Assembly: GCA_021818425.1 (NCBI GenBank)
Contig: JAKAEC010000004.1
Span: forward strand, 1-64,000
Direction of reading: 5' to 3'
Length of the DNA stretch: 64,000 nucleotides
From: Pseudomonadota bacterium
Lineage (GTDB): Bacteria; Pseudomonadota; Alphaproteobacteria; Acetobacterales; Acetobacteraceae
Each line of letters starts with the position of its first letter. The first letter of the stretch is position 1. Positions 18,069-27,624 of the stretch are shown one piece after another. Under the pieces are notes generated by a model, which worked only from the letters and a program-made list of their open reading frames with translations, did no database searches and was not told the DNA's origin. Made by a program: the position numbers and the translations under genes.

Positions 18069-19246
18069 AGCAAATCCTGCTCATCGTCGCGGGCGGCATC
18101 GCGGCCTATAAGACACTGGAACTGGTGCGCTTGGCCACCAAGGCGGGCATCGGCGTCACGGCCGTGCTCACCAAATCGGGCGCACAATTTGTCACCCCGC
18201 TCTCGCTCCAGGCCCTTACCGGGTCCAAAACCTATCAAGACCTTTTTTCGCTGACCGATGAGAGCGAGATGGGCCATATCGAATTGTCCCGCGCAGCGGA
18301 TTTGGTGGTGATTGCCCCCGCCACGGCGAATATTCTGGCCAAGATGACAGTGGGGCTGGCGGACGATTTGGCTAGCACGCTGCTGCTGGCGACAGACAAG
18401 CCCGTTCTGGTGGCCCCGGCCATGAATGTTCGCATGTGGCAACACCCAGCCACTGAGGCCAACATTAACCTTCTGAAACAGCGTGGCGTGCTAGTGGTGG
18501 AACCGAATGAAGGCCCAATGGCCTGCGGCGAATATGGCCCCGGCCGTTTGGCGGAGCCTTTGGAAATCCTGTCTGCCATTCAGGCCGCGCTGAATGACGG
18601 CCCTCTACGGGGTAAGCACGCTATCGTCACCTCCGGCCCCACCCATGAGCCAATCGACCCGGTGCGCTTCATCTCCAATTACTCCTCCGGTCGCCAAGGC
18701 CACGCCATTGCCGCTGCCCTAGCGGCTTTGGGTGCCCGCGTCACACTCATCTCCGGTCCCGTCGCTTTGCCGGACCCGCCAGGGTTAACCACCATCCGTG
18801 TGAAAACCGCATGCGAGATGCAATCCGCCGTGCAGGATGCCCTGCCGGCCGACATTGCCGTGTGTGCTGCTGCAGTAGGAGATTGGCGCGCAGCAGCTGA
18901 AGCCAGGCATAAAATCAAGAAGGACGGCGGAGCACCACCTACCCTCGCTTTGGCCGAGAATCCAGATATTCTGGCGGGCCTCTCCGCGTCCGGCCCATTA
19001 CGCCCCCTCTTAGTTATCGGCTTCGCGGCGGAGACTGAGAAACTGGAGGAACATGCCGTCGCCAAGCGCTCCCGCAAGGGGTGCGACTGGCTAGTCGCCA
19101 ATAATGTCGGCGGTACCGGTATCATGGGCGGTAACGAAAATGAGGTGCTGCTGCTTACCGAAGCAGGCAGTGAACATTGGAACCGCATGAACAAGCTGGC
19201 AGTTGCACAGCGCTTGGCGGCGAAGATTGGAGATTATTTCAAATGA
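18065..19246 (+). CDS. coaBC: Bifunctional phosphopantothenoylcysteine decarboxylase / phosphopantothenate-cysteine ligase
   Basis: [56 protein letters not shown] start 18065 overlaps ubiE stop. Confidence 0.95.
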   Translation: MKQILLIVAGGIAAYKTLELVRLATKAGIGVTAVLTKSGAQFVTPLSLQALTGSKTYQDLFSLTDESEMGHIELSRAADLVVIAPATANILAKMTVGLADDLASTLLLATDKPVLVAPAMNVRMWQHPATEANINLLKQRGVLVVEPNEGPMACGEYGPGRLAEPLEILSAIQAALNDGPLRGKHAIVTSGPTHEPIDPVRFISNYSSGRQGHAIAAALAALGARVTLISGPVALPDPPGLTTIRVKTACEMQSAVQDALPADIAVCAAAVGDWRAAAEARHKIKKDGGAPPTLALAENPDILAGLSASGPLRPLLVIGFAAETEKLEEHAVAKRSRKGCDWLVANNVGGTGIMGGNENEVLLLTEAGSEHWNRMNKLAVAQRLAAKIGDYFK

Positions 19247-19692
19247 AATCTATTGGCGTAAAAATTCGCCGTCTGCCCCATGGCCAGGGCCTAGACCTTC
19301 CAACCTACGCCACAAAAGGTGCCGCAGGCATGGATCTTCTGGCCGCAGTGCATTCGCCCGTTACCATTGCGCCCGGCCAGCGCGCACTTATCCCCACGGG
19401 CTTTTGCATCGCCCTGCCTGACGGCTATGAGCTACAGGTGCGCCCTCGCTCCGGCCTCGCGCTGAAAAACGGCATCACTTTGCCCAATTCCCCTGGCACC
19501 ATCGACGAGGATTATCGCGGGGAGGTCGGTGTCATTATCTTGAACACTGGCGATGCACCGTTTGAGGTCACTCGCGGCATGCGGATCGCCCAGGCTGTGC
19601 TGGCCCCGGTGGTGCGAGCCGCGTGGGAAGAAGAGGCAAGCCTGTCTGAAACCGGCCGTGGTGACGGCGGGTTTGGCTCTACAGGGCATTGA
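19243..19692 (+). CDS. dut: dUTP diphosphatase
   Basis: [45 protein letters not shown] motifs; ATG 19243 overlaps coaBC stop. Confidence 0.96.
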   Translation: MKSIGVKIRRLPHGQGLDLPTYATKGAAGMDLLAAVHSPVTIAPGQRALIPTGFCIALPDGYELQVRPRSGLALKNGITLPNSPGTIDEDYRGEVGVIILNTGDAPFEVTRGMRIAQAVLAPVVRAAWEEEASLSETGRGDGGFGSTGH

Positions 19693-19807
19693 CTCCACGA
19701 AAAAACAACTCCTTCTGTCATGGAAGCGCAACGTGTCCCCCGGTGACAAAACCGCGCCACATGGCTAAGGGGGAGGGTGACACCTTCACCCGAAGCCAGG
19801 CGGCCTG

Positions 19808-21535
19808 ATGCGAAATTTCACTCCCCCTGCCCTGGCTGGGCACCGCATACCAAACCGTTTTGATGGCGCGGCTCTGTTGATCGTCATGGGGCTGCTGATC
19901 GCACTGGTGGAGGTCGGCCGTACGACTATCGGCACGCCTATCGCACAAATCCAAAACACGCCCATCCATCTGGACCCGGCTTGGCTGCCTTATTACGCTC
20001 TGCGCTCTACTGCGAGAATGTTCGTGGCACTGCTCTTCTCGCTCGTCTTCACCTTCACCTATGCCACGTTGGCGGCCAAATCCCGCCGAGCAGGCATGGT
20101 GCTCATCCCGATCCTGGATATCCTCCAATCCGTGCCCATTCTGGGTTTTCTTACCTTCACGACCGTATTCTTCCTACATCTTTTCCCCGGTCGGGTTATG
20201 GGGGCGGAATTGGCCTCGGTATTCGTGATTTTCACCAGCCAAGCCTGGAACATGGCATTCAGCTTCTACCAATCCCTCACTACCCTGCCGGCGGACCTGC
20301 AGGAAGCGTCGCGCAGCTTCCGCCTCTCCCCGTGGCAGCGTTTCTGGAAGCTGGACGTGCCTTTCGCCATGCCTGGGCTAGTCTGGAACACAATGCTCTC
20401 GATGTCCGGCGGTTGGTTCTTCGTAGTGGCATCTGAAGCGGTCACGGTTGGCAATACCCAATTCACCCTGCCTGGAATTGGCTCCTACGTGGCGGTAGCA
20501 CTGAAGAAGGAGGATCTCCCCGCGATCCTCTATGCCATCCTGGCAATGCTGGTGGTGATTCTGCTCTACGATCAGCTGCTATTCCGGCCATTGGTTGCTT
20601 GGTCCGGCAAATTCCGGTTCGAGACCACAGCCGCCATCTCTGGCCCTGAGCCCTGGATGCTGAAGATGCTGCGCCGCACCGCCCTGTTCCACACCATAGG
20701 TGAGATGATCGGGGGCGTGTTCGCCAGCGTTTTCCGACTCCGTCTCTCCTTCCGCCAGCCTGGCCGGATGGATGAAACCAGCGAACCCTCACGGATGATC
20801 GACGGCATTTGGTTCGCGATGATCGCTGCCGTGGCCATCGACGCGGCATTTCATATTGTGGCCTATGTGTCAGCCACACTGCATTGGCAGGATTTGTTCA
20901 CCGCTTTGCTGATGGGCGTCTACACGGCAATCCGCGTTGCCGTGCTTATGATCGTCGCCTCACTAATCTGGGTGCCGATCGGCGTCTGGATCGGGCTTCG
21001 CCCTAGAATCACTCGTATCGCCCAGCCAGTCGCGCAGTTCCTGGCCGCCTTCCCGGCCAATCTCTTGTTTCCACCAGTAGTGCTGGCGATCGTCTATTTC
21101 CACGTCAACCCGAATATCTGGCTCACGCCCCTGATGCTGATCGGCACGCAATGGTATCTGCTATTCAACGTCATCGCCGGCGCCGCCGCCTTTCCGGGGG
21201 ACATGAAGGAGGCCATCGCGAATTTCCATATCCGCGGCCTGCTCTGGTGGCGCAAGGTGATGATTCCTGGCATACTGCCTTACTTCATTACAGGCGCGCT
21301 CACGGCCTCGGGCGGTGCCTGGAATGCCTCCATTGTCGCCGAGGTGGCAAGCTGGGGTCGCCACAGGCTCGTCGCCCAGGGGCTAGGCGCTTATATTGCC
21401 CAGGCCACCTCGACAGGTAATACGCCCCGCGTTGTGCTTGGCGTTGTGGTAATGTCCTGCTTTGTGATCTTCTTCAACCGCATCCTGTGGCGGCCGCTTT
21501 ACGCCTACGCAGTCCGTCGTACCACGCTGGGTTAA
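19808..21535 (+). CDS. ABC transporter permease with duplicated permease domains
   Basis: 575 aa, two copies of BPD_transp_1-like domain (LQEASRSFRLSPWQRFWKLDVPFAMPGL; MKEAIANFHIRGLLWWRKVMIPGILPY). Confidence 0.87.
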   Translation: MRNFTPPALAGHRIPNRFDGAALLIVMGLLIALVEVGRTTIGTPIAQIQNTPIHLDPAWLPYYALRSTARMFVALLFSLVFTFTYATLAAKSRRAGMVLIPILDILQSVPILGFLTFTTVFFLHLFPGRVMGAELASVFVIFTSQAWNMAFSFYQSLTTLPADLQEASRSFRLSPWQRFWKLDVPFAMPGLVWNTMLSMSGGWFFVVASEAVTVGNTQFTLPGIGSYVAVALKKEDLPAILYAILAMLVVILLYDQLLFRPLVAWSGKFRFETTAAISGPEPWMLKMLRRTALFHTIGEMIGGVFASVFRLRLSFRQPGRMDETSEPSRMIDGIWFAMIAAVAIDAAFHIVAYVSATLHWQDLFTALLMGVYTAIRVAVLMIVASLIWVPIGVWIGLRPRITRIAQPVAQFLAAFPANLLFPPVVLAIVYFHVNPNIWLTPLMLIGTQWYLLFNVIAGAAAFPGDMKEAIANFHIRGLLWWRKVMIPGILPYFITGALTASGGAWNASIVAEVASWGRHRLVAQGLGAYIAQATSTGNTPRVVLGVVVMSCFVIFFNRILWRPLYAYAVRRTTLG

Positions 21536-21540
21536 ATGCC

Positions 21541-22860
21541 ATGGACCAGATTACCCCGCCTCTCGTCTCCGTGCGCAATTGTCGCCAAGCATATCACAAG
21601 GACTCCAGCGCCGATCTGGTAGTGCTGGACGACGTGAACCTTACGCTGCACGAGGGTGAGATCGTTGCCTTGCTCGGCCGCTCCGGTTCGGGCAAATCTA
21701 CGCTGCTGCGGATCGTCGCCGGATTGCTGAAACCAACATCCGGCGAGGTTAACTGGCGCGGCAAACCGCTCAAGGGCCCCGCCCCTGGTGTAGCCATGGT
21801 TTTCCAGAGCTTCGCCCTATTCCCCTGGCTGACGGTGCAAGAAAATGTGGAACTCGGCCTAGAAGCCCTTCGCGTTGGCAAAGATGACCGCGAGGAACGG
21901 TCCGAGGAAGCTATCGACCTCATCGGCTTGGGCGGCTACGACGGCGCCTACCCCAAGGAGCTGTCCGGGGGAATGCGCCAACGCGTGGGATTGGCTCGGG
22001 CTTTGGTGGTGCACCCCGATCTGCTGTTAATGGACGAACCTTTCTCGGCACTGGACGTTCTGACCGCCGAAACGCTGCGCACCGACCTCATCGACCTCTG
22101 GATGGATGGCAAGCTGCCCGTAAAATCCATCCTTATCGTAACTCATAATATCGAGGAGGCGGTGCTAATGGCGGACCGCATCCTGGTCTTCTCCTCCAAC
22201 CCAGGCCGAGTGGCACATGAGTTGAAGGTGCCCTTCACGCACCCGCGCAACCGCTTCGACCCTGCCTTCCGCCAGATGGTGGACGATATTTACGGCATCA
22301 TGACCCGCCGCAAAGCACCCGAGGTTCATGCCGCCGCAGCTCCCCCCAATCCGTTCGGGCATGCGTTACATCCGGTTGGAACCAACCTTATGGCCGGCCT
22401 GCTGGAAACGCTACGTGGCCAGCCCTATAATGGGCGGGCCGATCTTCCCGCTCTTGCCGCAGCGCTGCAATTCGAGGTGGATGAACTGCTGCCGCTGGGC
22501 GAAACACTGAGCATGCTGGGTTTTGCCCTGCTGGAGGAAGGCGACATCCTGATCACGGAAACCGGCCGCCATTTTGCCGAAGCTGAAACGGAAGACCGCA
22601 AGGAAATTTTCGCCGAAGCGCTACGAACTCATGTACCGCTGATCACCGAAATCCGCAGCGTGATCGACCAACGCTCCAACCACCGCGCTGCCGCCGTGCG
22701 CTTCCGCGACCAGTTGGAGGACCACATGTCCCCCGAATACGCGGAAGAAACGCTGCGCACCGTCATCGCCTGGGGCCGCTATGCCGAAATTTTTGAATAT
22801 GACGAGGAGGCGCAGCAATTCGGCCTAGAGGAAGAGGACGAAGAGGAGCACGAGGCATAG
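21541..22860 (+). CDS. ABC transporter ATP-binding protein with C-terminal AAA-associated domain
   Basis: Walker A GRSGSGKST, LSGGMRQRVGLARAL, LLMDEPFSALD; extra C-terminal ~150 aa acidic domain. Confidence 0.9.
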   Translation: MDQITPPLVSVRNCRQAYHKDSSADLVVLDDVNLTLHEGEIVALLGRSGSGKSTLLRIVAGLLKPTSGEVNWRGKPLKGPAPGVAMVFQSFALFPWLTVQENVELGLEALRVGKDDREERSEEAIDLIGLGGYDGAYPKELSGGMRQRVGLARALVVHPDLLLMDEPFSALDVLTAETLRTDLIDLWMDGKLPVKSILIVTHNIEEAVLMADRILVFSSNPGRVAHELKVPFTHPRNRFDPAFRQMVDDIYGIMTRRKAPEVHAAAAPPNPFGHALHPVGTNLMAGLLETLRGQPYNGRADLPALAAALQFEVDELLPLGETLSMLGFALLEEGDILITETGRHFAEAETEDRKEIFAEALRTHVPLITEIRSVIDQRSNHRAAAVRFRDQLEDHMSPEYAEETLRTVIAWGRYAEIFEYDEEAQQFGLEEEDEEEHEA

Positions 22861-22918
22861 CGCCCGGTGTCTGCCCGGCACGGCGGCGTCAGCGGGAAGA
22901 TTATAAAGGTCGGCGGAT

Positions 22919-22945
22919 GCCAATACGTCAATATTGGCGGCTTTT
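22919..22945 (+). terminator. Putative intrinsic terminator between convergent ABC and trmB genes
   Basis: GCCAATA-cgtcaa-TATTGGC followed by GGCTTTT. Confidence 0.4.
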
Positions 22946-22951
22946 CCCTGG

Positions 22952-23620
22952 TTATCGCTTGATCAGCGACCAGTAAAGCGGCCTGCGCCCAGCGATGATG
23001 GCCTTGGCCTCGTAGCGCGTGTGGGGCCAACCTTCCGGGTGGATGTCCATGCGGCTGACTGTAAACAGATCCTGGGCCGACAGAACCTCGTCCGTCCATT
23101 CCTGGTAGGTTGGATCGTCAGAAGCAATGCGCCATTCCCCACCGGGGCGCAGGGCACGCGCCACCTCCGGTACGAGCGCCGGATGCACGAAGCGACGCTT
23201 GGCATGGCGGGCTTTCGGCCAGGGGTCGGGAAACATCAGGAACAATTTTGATAACGCGCCATTGGTGAAGCCCCGAAGCAAGGGGCGGGCGTCGTCTGGA
23301 TAAAGCCGTAGATTCGGTAAGGGCACGGGCTCGCCCACCCCATCCGGCGCGATGCGCGAGAGCAGCGAACAGATGCCGTTATCGAACACTTCCGCCGCGA
23401 TATAGCCGATACTGGGGTTCTTTGTGGCCAGCTCGTAGGCGTGCTCGCCACCGCCAAAGCCTACCTCAAGCCATAGTTCACGGTAATGGACTGTGAAAGG
23501 TGCATCAGGCCAGGCAGTTTTGGGTAAGAACTCCTCCAACAACCATTCTTGGCGGGGGCGCAGCTTTTTGCCGCGGGAACGGCCATAAAGCCGGTCAGGG
23601 GGGGATTTCAGGGTTGTCAT
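22952..23620 (-). CDS. trmB: tRNA (guanine(46)-N7)-methyltransferase
   Basis: EVGFGGGEHAYELA, FMFPDPWPKARHAKRRFV. Confidence 0.95.
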   Translation of the reverse strand: MTTLKSPPDRLYGRSRGKKLRPRQEWLLEEFLPKTAWPDAPFTVHYRELWLEVGFGGGEHAYELATKNPSIGYIAAEVFDNGICSLLSRIAPDGVGEPVPLPNLRLYPDDARPLLRGFTNGALSKLFLMFPDPWPKARHAKRRFVHPALVPEVARALRPGGEWRIASDDPTYQEWTDEVLSAQDLFTVSRMDIHPEGWPHTRYEAKAIIAGRRPLYWSLIKR

Positions 23621-24525
23621 ACGGAATTCCTTTGCCTGCGCACCAACGCCACGCCAAGCCCCGCCACCGCCATGCCCACCCAGGCCATTAGCGGCATTGC
23701 TTCATCCAAAAGCGCCCAAGCCATTAGCCCGGAAATCGGCGGCACCAGATAGAACAGGGTCGATACCTGTGAGGCGCGACCAAAACGCAGCATGGCGATA
23801 TAAAGAGAAATTGCCACGAGCGAATTGGCGATGACGAGATACGTCATCGTTACAATAAACGGCGTTGTCACGTCCACGCGAAAGTCCGTTGATGCGACGG
23901 GCAGCGTCGTCACCAACCCCACCGCATATTGCACCATGTTGGACGTTACGGGATGCATGAAGGTACCAAAGCGCTTTTCGTAAAGTGTCGCCCCCGCCAT
24001 TCCGAACAACGCGCCAAAGGAAAACAGCAAGCCCCATGGAGAAATATGCCCGGTCTCGCCATAGCCTAGAATCGTCACCACCGCGCCACAAAAGCCGAGC
24101 CCCAACCCCACCCAGCCCTTGGCGCCGATTTTCTCGCCGACCAGCGCCGGCGCCAACACACCCACCAGAATCGGCTGCAGCGACACCACCAGCGCCACTA
24201 CGCCCGCCGAAATTCCCCTTGAAAAGGCCGCATAGCACATGCCGAAATAGACGGTCTGAATGCAGAACCCCACCACCGCCGCATGCAGCCAAGCGATCCA
24301 CCGTTTAGGCAACGGCGGGCGCAGCCAAATGGCGCAGGGAATGAGAACGAGCAAGGCCAGCGCATAGCGCAATACCAGGAACGTGAAGGGCGCGGCATAT
24401 TGAATGCCTATTTTGGAGACCGGAAACCCCGCCGACCAAAACAACAGGAACAGAACCGGTGCCGCGCGCAGCCAAGGCGGCGAGGATGAAGCAGATTCAG
24501 TTTGTGCGGGAGAATTCGGGTTCAT
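23617..24525 (-). CDS. EamA/DMT-superfamily transporter
   Basis: About 10 TM segments; WSAGFPVSKIGIQYAAPFTFLVLRYALALL; EamA repeat. Confidence 0.88.
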   Translation of the reverse strand: MNPNSPAQTESASSSPPWLRAAPVLFLLFWSAGFPVSKIGIQYAAPFTFLVLRYALALLVLIPCAIWLRPPLPKRWIAWLHAAVVGFCIQTVYFGMCYAAFSRGISAGVVALVVSLQPILVGVLAPALVGEKIGAKGWVGLGLGFCGAVVTILGYGETGHISPWGLLFSFGALFGMAGATLYEKRFGTFMHPVTSNMVQYAVGLVTTLPVASTDFRVDVTTPFIVTMTYLVIANSLVAISLYIAMLRFGRASQVSTLFYLVPPISGLMAWALLDEAMPLMAWVGMAVAGLGVALVRRQRNSV

Positions 24526-24602
24526 TATGCCACAAAAATTTGGCCCAGGGCATCAGCCCCAGGCCAGCCAACTGCGTATCCTCGCGCTAGAAGACTGCAA
24601 GG

Positions 24603-25790
24603 TTAACGGTTAAACGCACTCTTTAGCGCAGGCGCCAGATCGGTCTTCTCCCACGTGAAGGTGCCCAACTCCTCGTCTGGTGCGCGGCCAAAATGACCAA
24701 AGGCGGAAGTCGGCACATAGATCGGCCGATTGAGCTGCAAATGCTCGCGGATTCCACGCGGGGTGAGATTCACCAACTCTCGCAAGGTTCTCTCCAGCTT
24801 CGCCTCGTTCACATCCTTCGCCGTGCCATGCAGATCGACATAAAGTGAAAGCGGCTGGCTAACGCCAATGGCATACGAGAGCTGTAAGGTGCAACGCTCG
24901 GCCAGGCCCGCGGCCACCACGTTCTTTGCGAGGTAGCGGCAGACATAAGCCGCAGAACGGTCCACCTTTGTAGGGTCCTTGCCGGAGAACGCACCGCCGC
25001 CATGTGGGGCCGCACCACCATAAGTGTCAACGATGATCTTGCGACCAGTAAGGCCGCAATCGCCATCCGGCCCGCCGATCTCAAATATGCCGGTCGGGTT
25101 GACATAAAACTCATCATCCTTGGGCATCCAGCCATCAGGCAGGGCAGCGGCAACGATCGGGCGTAGCATGTCCTTCACCCGCTCCGGCGTGAAGCCAGGC
25201 TCATGCTGAATGGAAACCACAACGGAAGTCGCACCCACGGGCTTGCCGTCCAAATATTTCAGCGTCACCTGGCTCTTGGCGTCCGGCAACAGCCCTTTCA
25301 CTTGGCTGTCGGCAGTCCGACGCAGCTCAGATATCCGGCGCAGGATCAAGTGGGAATAATATATCGGCGCGGGCATCAGCGCCGGGGTTTCTGTGCAAGC
25401 ATAGCCAAACATAATGCCCTGGTCGCCGGCGCCTTCGTCCTTATTGCTGGCCGCGTCCACGCCCACCGCAATATGCGCGGACTGGGCATGCAGGTGCACG
25501 GCAATCTCGGCGTTTTTCCAGGAAAAGCCCTCCTGGTCATATCCAATATCGTGCACCGCCAGACGCGCCAGATGCGCCAGATACTCCTTGGTGATGCTTT
25601 CCGGACCACGTACCTCACCCGCGAGGATGATACGGTTGGTAGTCACCAGCGTTTCACAAGCCACGCGCGCATAGGGGTCGGCCGCCAGATAGGCGTCCAC
25701 AACCGTATCGGAAATCCGGTCGGCAACCTTGTCCGGATGACCCTCGGAGACGGACTCAGAGGTGAATAGAAATTCTCCGCGATCGCGCAT
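24603..25790 (-). CDS. metK: S-adenosylmethionine synthetase
   Basis: [51 protein letters not shown]. Confidence 0.97.
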   Translation of the reverse strand: MRDRGEFLFTSESVSEGHPDKVADRISDTVVDAYLAADPYARVACETLVTTNRIILAGEVRGPESITKEYLAHLARLAVHDIGYDQEGFSWKNAEIAVHLHAQSAHIAVGVDAASNKDEGAGDQGIMFGYACTETPALMPAPIYYSHLILRRISELRRTADSQVKGLLPDAKSQVTLKYLDGKPVGATSVVVSIQHEPGFTPERVKDMLRPIVAAALPDGWMPKDDEFYVNPTGIFEIGGPDGDCGLTGRKIIVDTYGGAAPHGGGAFSGKDPTKVDRSAAYVCRYLAKNVVAAGLAERCTLQLSYAIGVSQPLSLYVDLHGTAKDVNEAKLERTLRELVNLTPRGIREHLQLNRPIYVPTSAFGHFGRAPDEELGTFTWEKTDLAPALKSAFNR

Positions 25791-25795
25791 GCAAA

Positions 25796-25885
25796 TCCCC
25801 CGTATAACTTAAGGCCGGGTCCCGATGGCGTATTAGGGGGCTGGGGTCAATATGCTATGCTTTCGAAAACCCGGCATGAAAGGGT
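25796..25885 (-). promoter_or_regulatory. Candidate structured 5' leader of metK with potential SD sequestration
   Basis: GCCGGGT(25869-25875)/ACCCGGC(25814-25820) 7-bp stem; loop CCCCC(25836-25840) complementary to the GGGGG SD (25797-25801). Confidence 0.35.
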
Positions 25886-25901
25886 TGCGCTCTAGATGTG
25901 C

Positions 25902-26663
25902 CTAAAGGCGCAGAAAATCCCTCATGCCATAAAGCCCTGCAGGTTGTGCGTGTAGCCACAAGGCCGCGCGCACGGCACCGGAGGCAAACACCCGCCGGTC
26001 GAAGGCATGGTGAGTCAGGCTGATCTGCTCGTCGCCGGCGGTAAAGAGCAAGGTGTGAGAGCCAACGATCTGTCCACCTCGCAGCGTCGCGAAACCGATC
26101 TCGCCATCTTTGCGCGGCCCGGTATGGCCATCCCGGCCAGAGACGATCACGTCAGCTAGGTCAACGCTCCGCCCCGCTGCAACTGCCTGGCCAATAGCGA
26201 GCGCCGTGCCGGAAGGCGCATCCACCTTCTGACGGTGATGCATTTCTACAATCTCGGCATCGTACTGGCTGGCAGGCAGAGCATGGCCAAGCTTTTCAGC
26301 TAACAGCAACAGCAGATTCACCCCTGTGCAGAAATTCGGCGCAGCTATGATGGGGATAGTCCTCGCAGCCGCCCGAATTGCAGCCTCGTCCTCTGTTCCG
26401 TAACCGGTGGTGCCCAACACCCAGGGCGTTTCGGTTTCGGCTAGGGCCAGGGCATGGGCATGCACGGTACTGGCATGGGTAAAGTCAATCACCACGTCTG
26501 ATTCCTGCGCCAGGGTGGTGATGTCCGGGAAATGCGGCGTCCCCGCCAGCCCTGCGCCGGAGCGACTGATGCCGCCGACGAGCGTGGCAGCGGCAGCAGC
26601 TTCCTGCGCTAGAAAAATACCCATGCGGCCGGAAATGCCGGCGATGCCAATACGAATGCTCAT
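25902..26663 (-). CDS. dapB: 4-hydroxy-tetrahydrodipicolinate reductase
   Basis: IRIGIAGISGRMG; EIVEMHHRQKVDAPSGTAL; start assigned at 26663. Confidence 0.96.
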   Translation of the reverse strand: MSIRIGIAGISGRMGIFLAQEAAAAATLVGGISRSGAGLAGTPHFPDITTLAQESDVVIDFTHASTVHAHALALAETETPWVLGTTGYGTEDEAAIRAAARTIPIIAAPNFCTGVNLLLLLAEKLGHALPASQYDAEIVEMHHRQKVDAPSGTALAIGQAVAAGRSVDLADVIVSGRDGHTGPRKDGEIGFATLRGGQIVGSHTLLFTAGDEQISLTHHAFDRRVFASGAVRAALWLHAQPAGLYGMRDFLRL

Positions 26664-26765
26664 GCGCCATAAATAGCCAGTTTTGGCGTACGTCAAAACC
26701 TGAAGATCAAATGTTTTTGTGTCTACGTTAAACAGCCGGTAATTCCGTTACAGCACCATCGCGTT

Positions 26766-27620
26766 ATGGCAATCAAAATGATGCTGCGCACCAAGGCCGC
26801 TTTCCGCCTCGCGTTATGCTTAAGCGTCAGCGCTTGCACTGGCAGCCACGAAAAATTCACCGCAACGTCAGACGGCAGCAATGTGCTGAACGTAGCGGAT
26901 GCTGCTATCGCTGGCGGCAATGTCAATATGGCGCTGAACATTTCGCGATCCGTGCTTGCCCGAGACCCACACAATCTCGACGCGCTTTATCATGAGGGGG
27001 CCGCCTATTACGCCATGGGACGGTGCGAGGATGCAATCGCCGCCTATCAGCGCGCCTTGCAGAGCGACCCGCATTCTTCCCAAGCGCAAACTGGCATCGG
27101 GCGTTGCCTAATCCGGCGCAACGCCCTTGAGGCCGAACGAGCATTCACGTCCGCCGTAGCAGATGATCCAGACAATGCCGCTGCACAGAGCGACCTTGGC
27201 GTGGCCCGCGCCCTGGGCGGCGATTTCAACGGCGCCATAGAGCCGCTGCAGAAATCTCTACTGCTAGCGCCAGGAAATACAGCGACGGAGACCAATCTAG
27301 GCTTGGTGCTGGCGCTTTCCGGTGACAGCGCCGATGCGCTCCAATATCTCGGCCCGCTGGCGATTTCGCCCAACGCTACGCCAAAAGTCCGCGCCGATTA
27401 CGCGCTGGCACTGGTGGGCGCCGGGCGGCAGGACGAGGCTTGGCACGTGCTGGCGGTGGACTTACCGCCGGATAAGCTACGCGCCGCTTTACACGGCTAC
27501 GAGGCGTTGCTTTCTTACCAAACCAAGCCTGATCACAAAGCTGATCGAGCTACCCAGGCAGTGCGGCCTCCGACCGATGACGCACCGAACGTTCAGCTCG
27601 CGAACGAAGCTACTTTCTAA
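26766..27620 (+). CDS. Tetratricopeptide-repeat lipoprotein-like protein (TadD-like)
   Basis: Signal/lipobox-like LCLSVSACTGS; repeated TPR motifs. Confidence 0.75.
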   Translation: MAIKMMLRTKAAFRLALCLSVSACTGSHEKFTATSDGSNVLNVADAAIAGGNVNMALNISRSVLARDPHNLDALYHEGAAYYAMGRCEDAIAAYQRALQSDPHSSQAQTGIGRCLIRRNALEAERAFTSAVADDPDNAAAQSDLGVARALGGDFNGAIEPLQKSLLLAPGNTATETNLGLVLALSGDSADALQYLGPLAISPNATPKVRADYALALVGAGRQDEAWHVLAVDLPPDKLRAALHGYEALLSYQTKPDHKADRATQAVRPPTDDAPNVQLANEATF

Positions 27621-27624
27621 AGCC

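Noticed and set aside
25791-25901. SAM-II or SAM/SAH riboswitch upstream of metK
   Set aside because: The leader does not contain the conserved core sequences of these classes as I know them; kept only as an unclassified structured leader.
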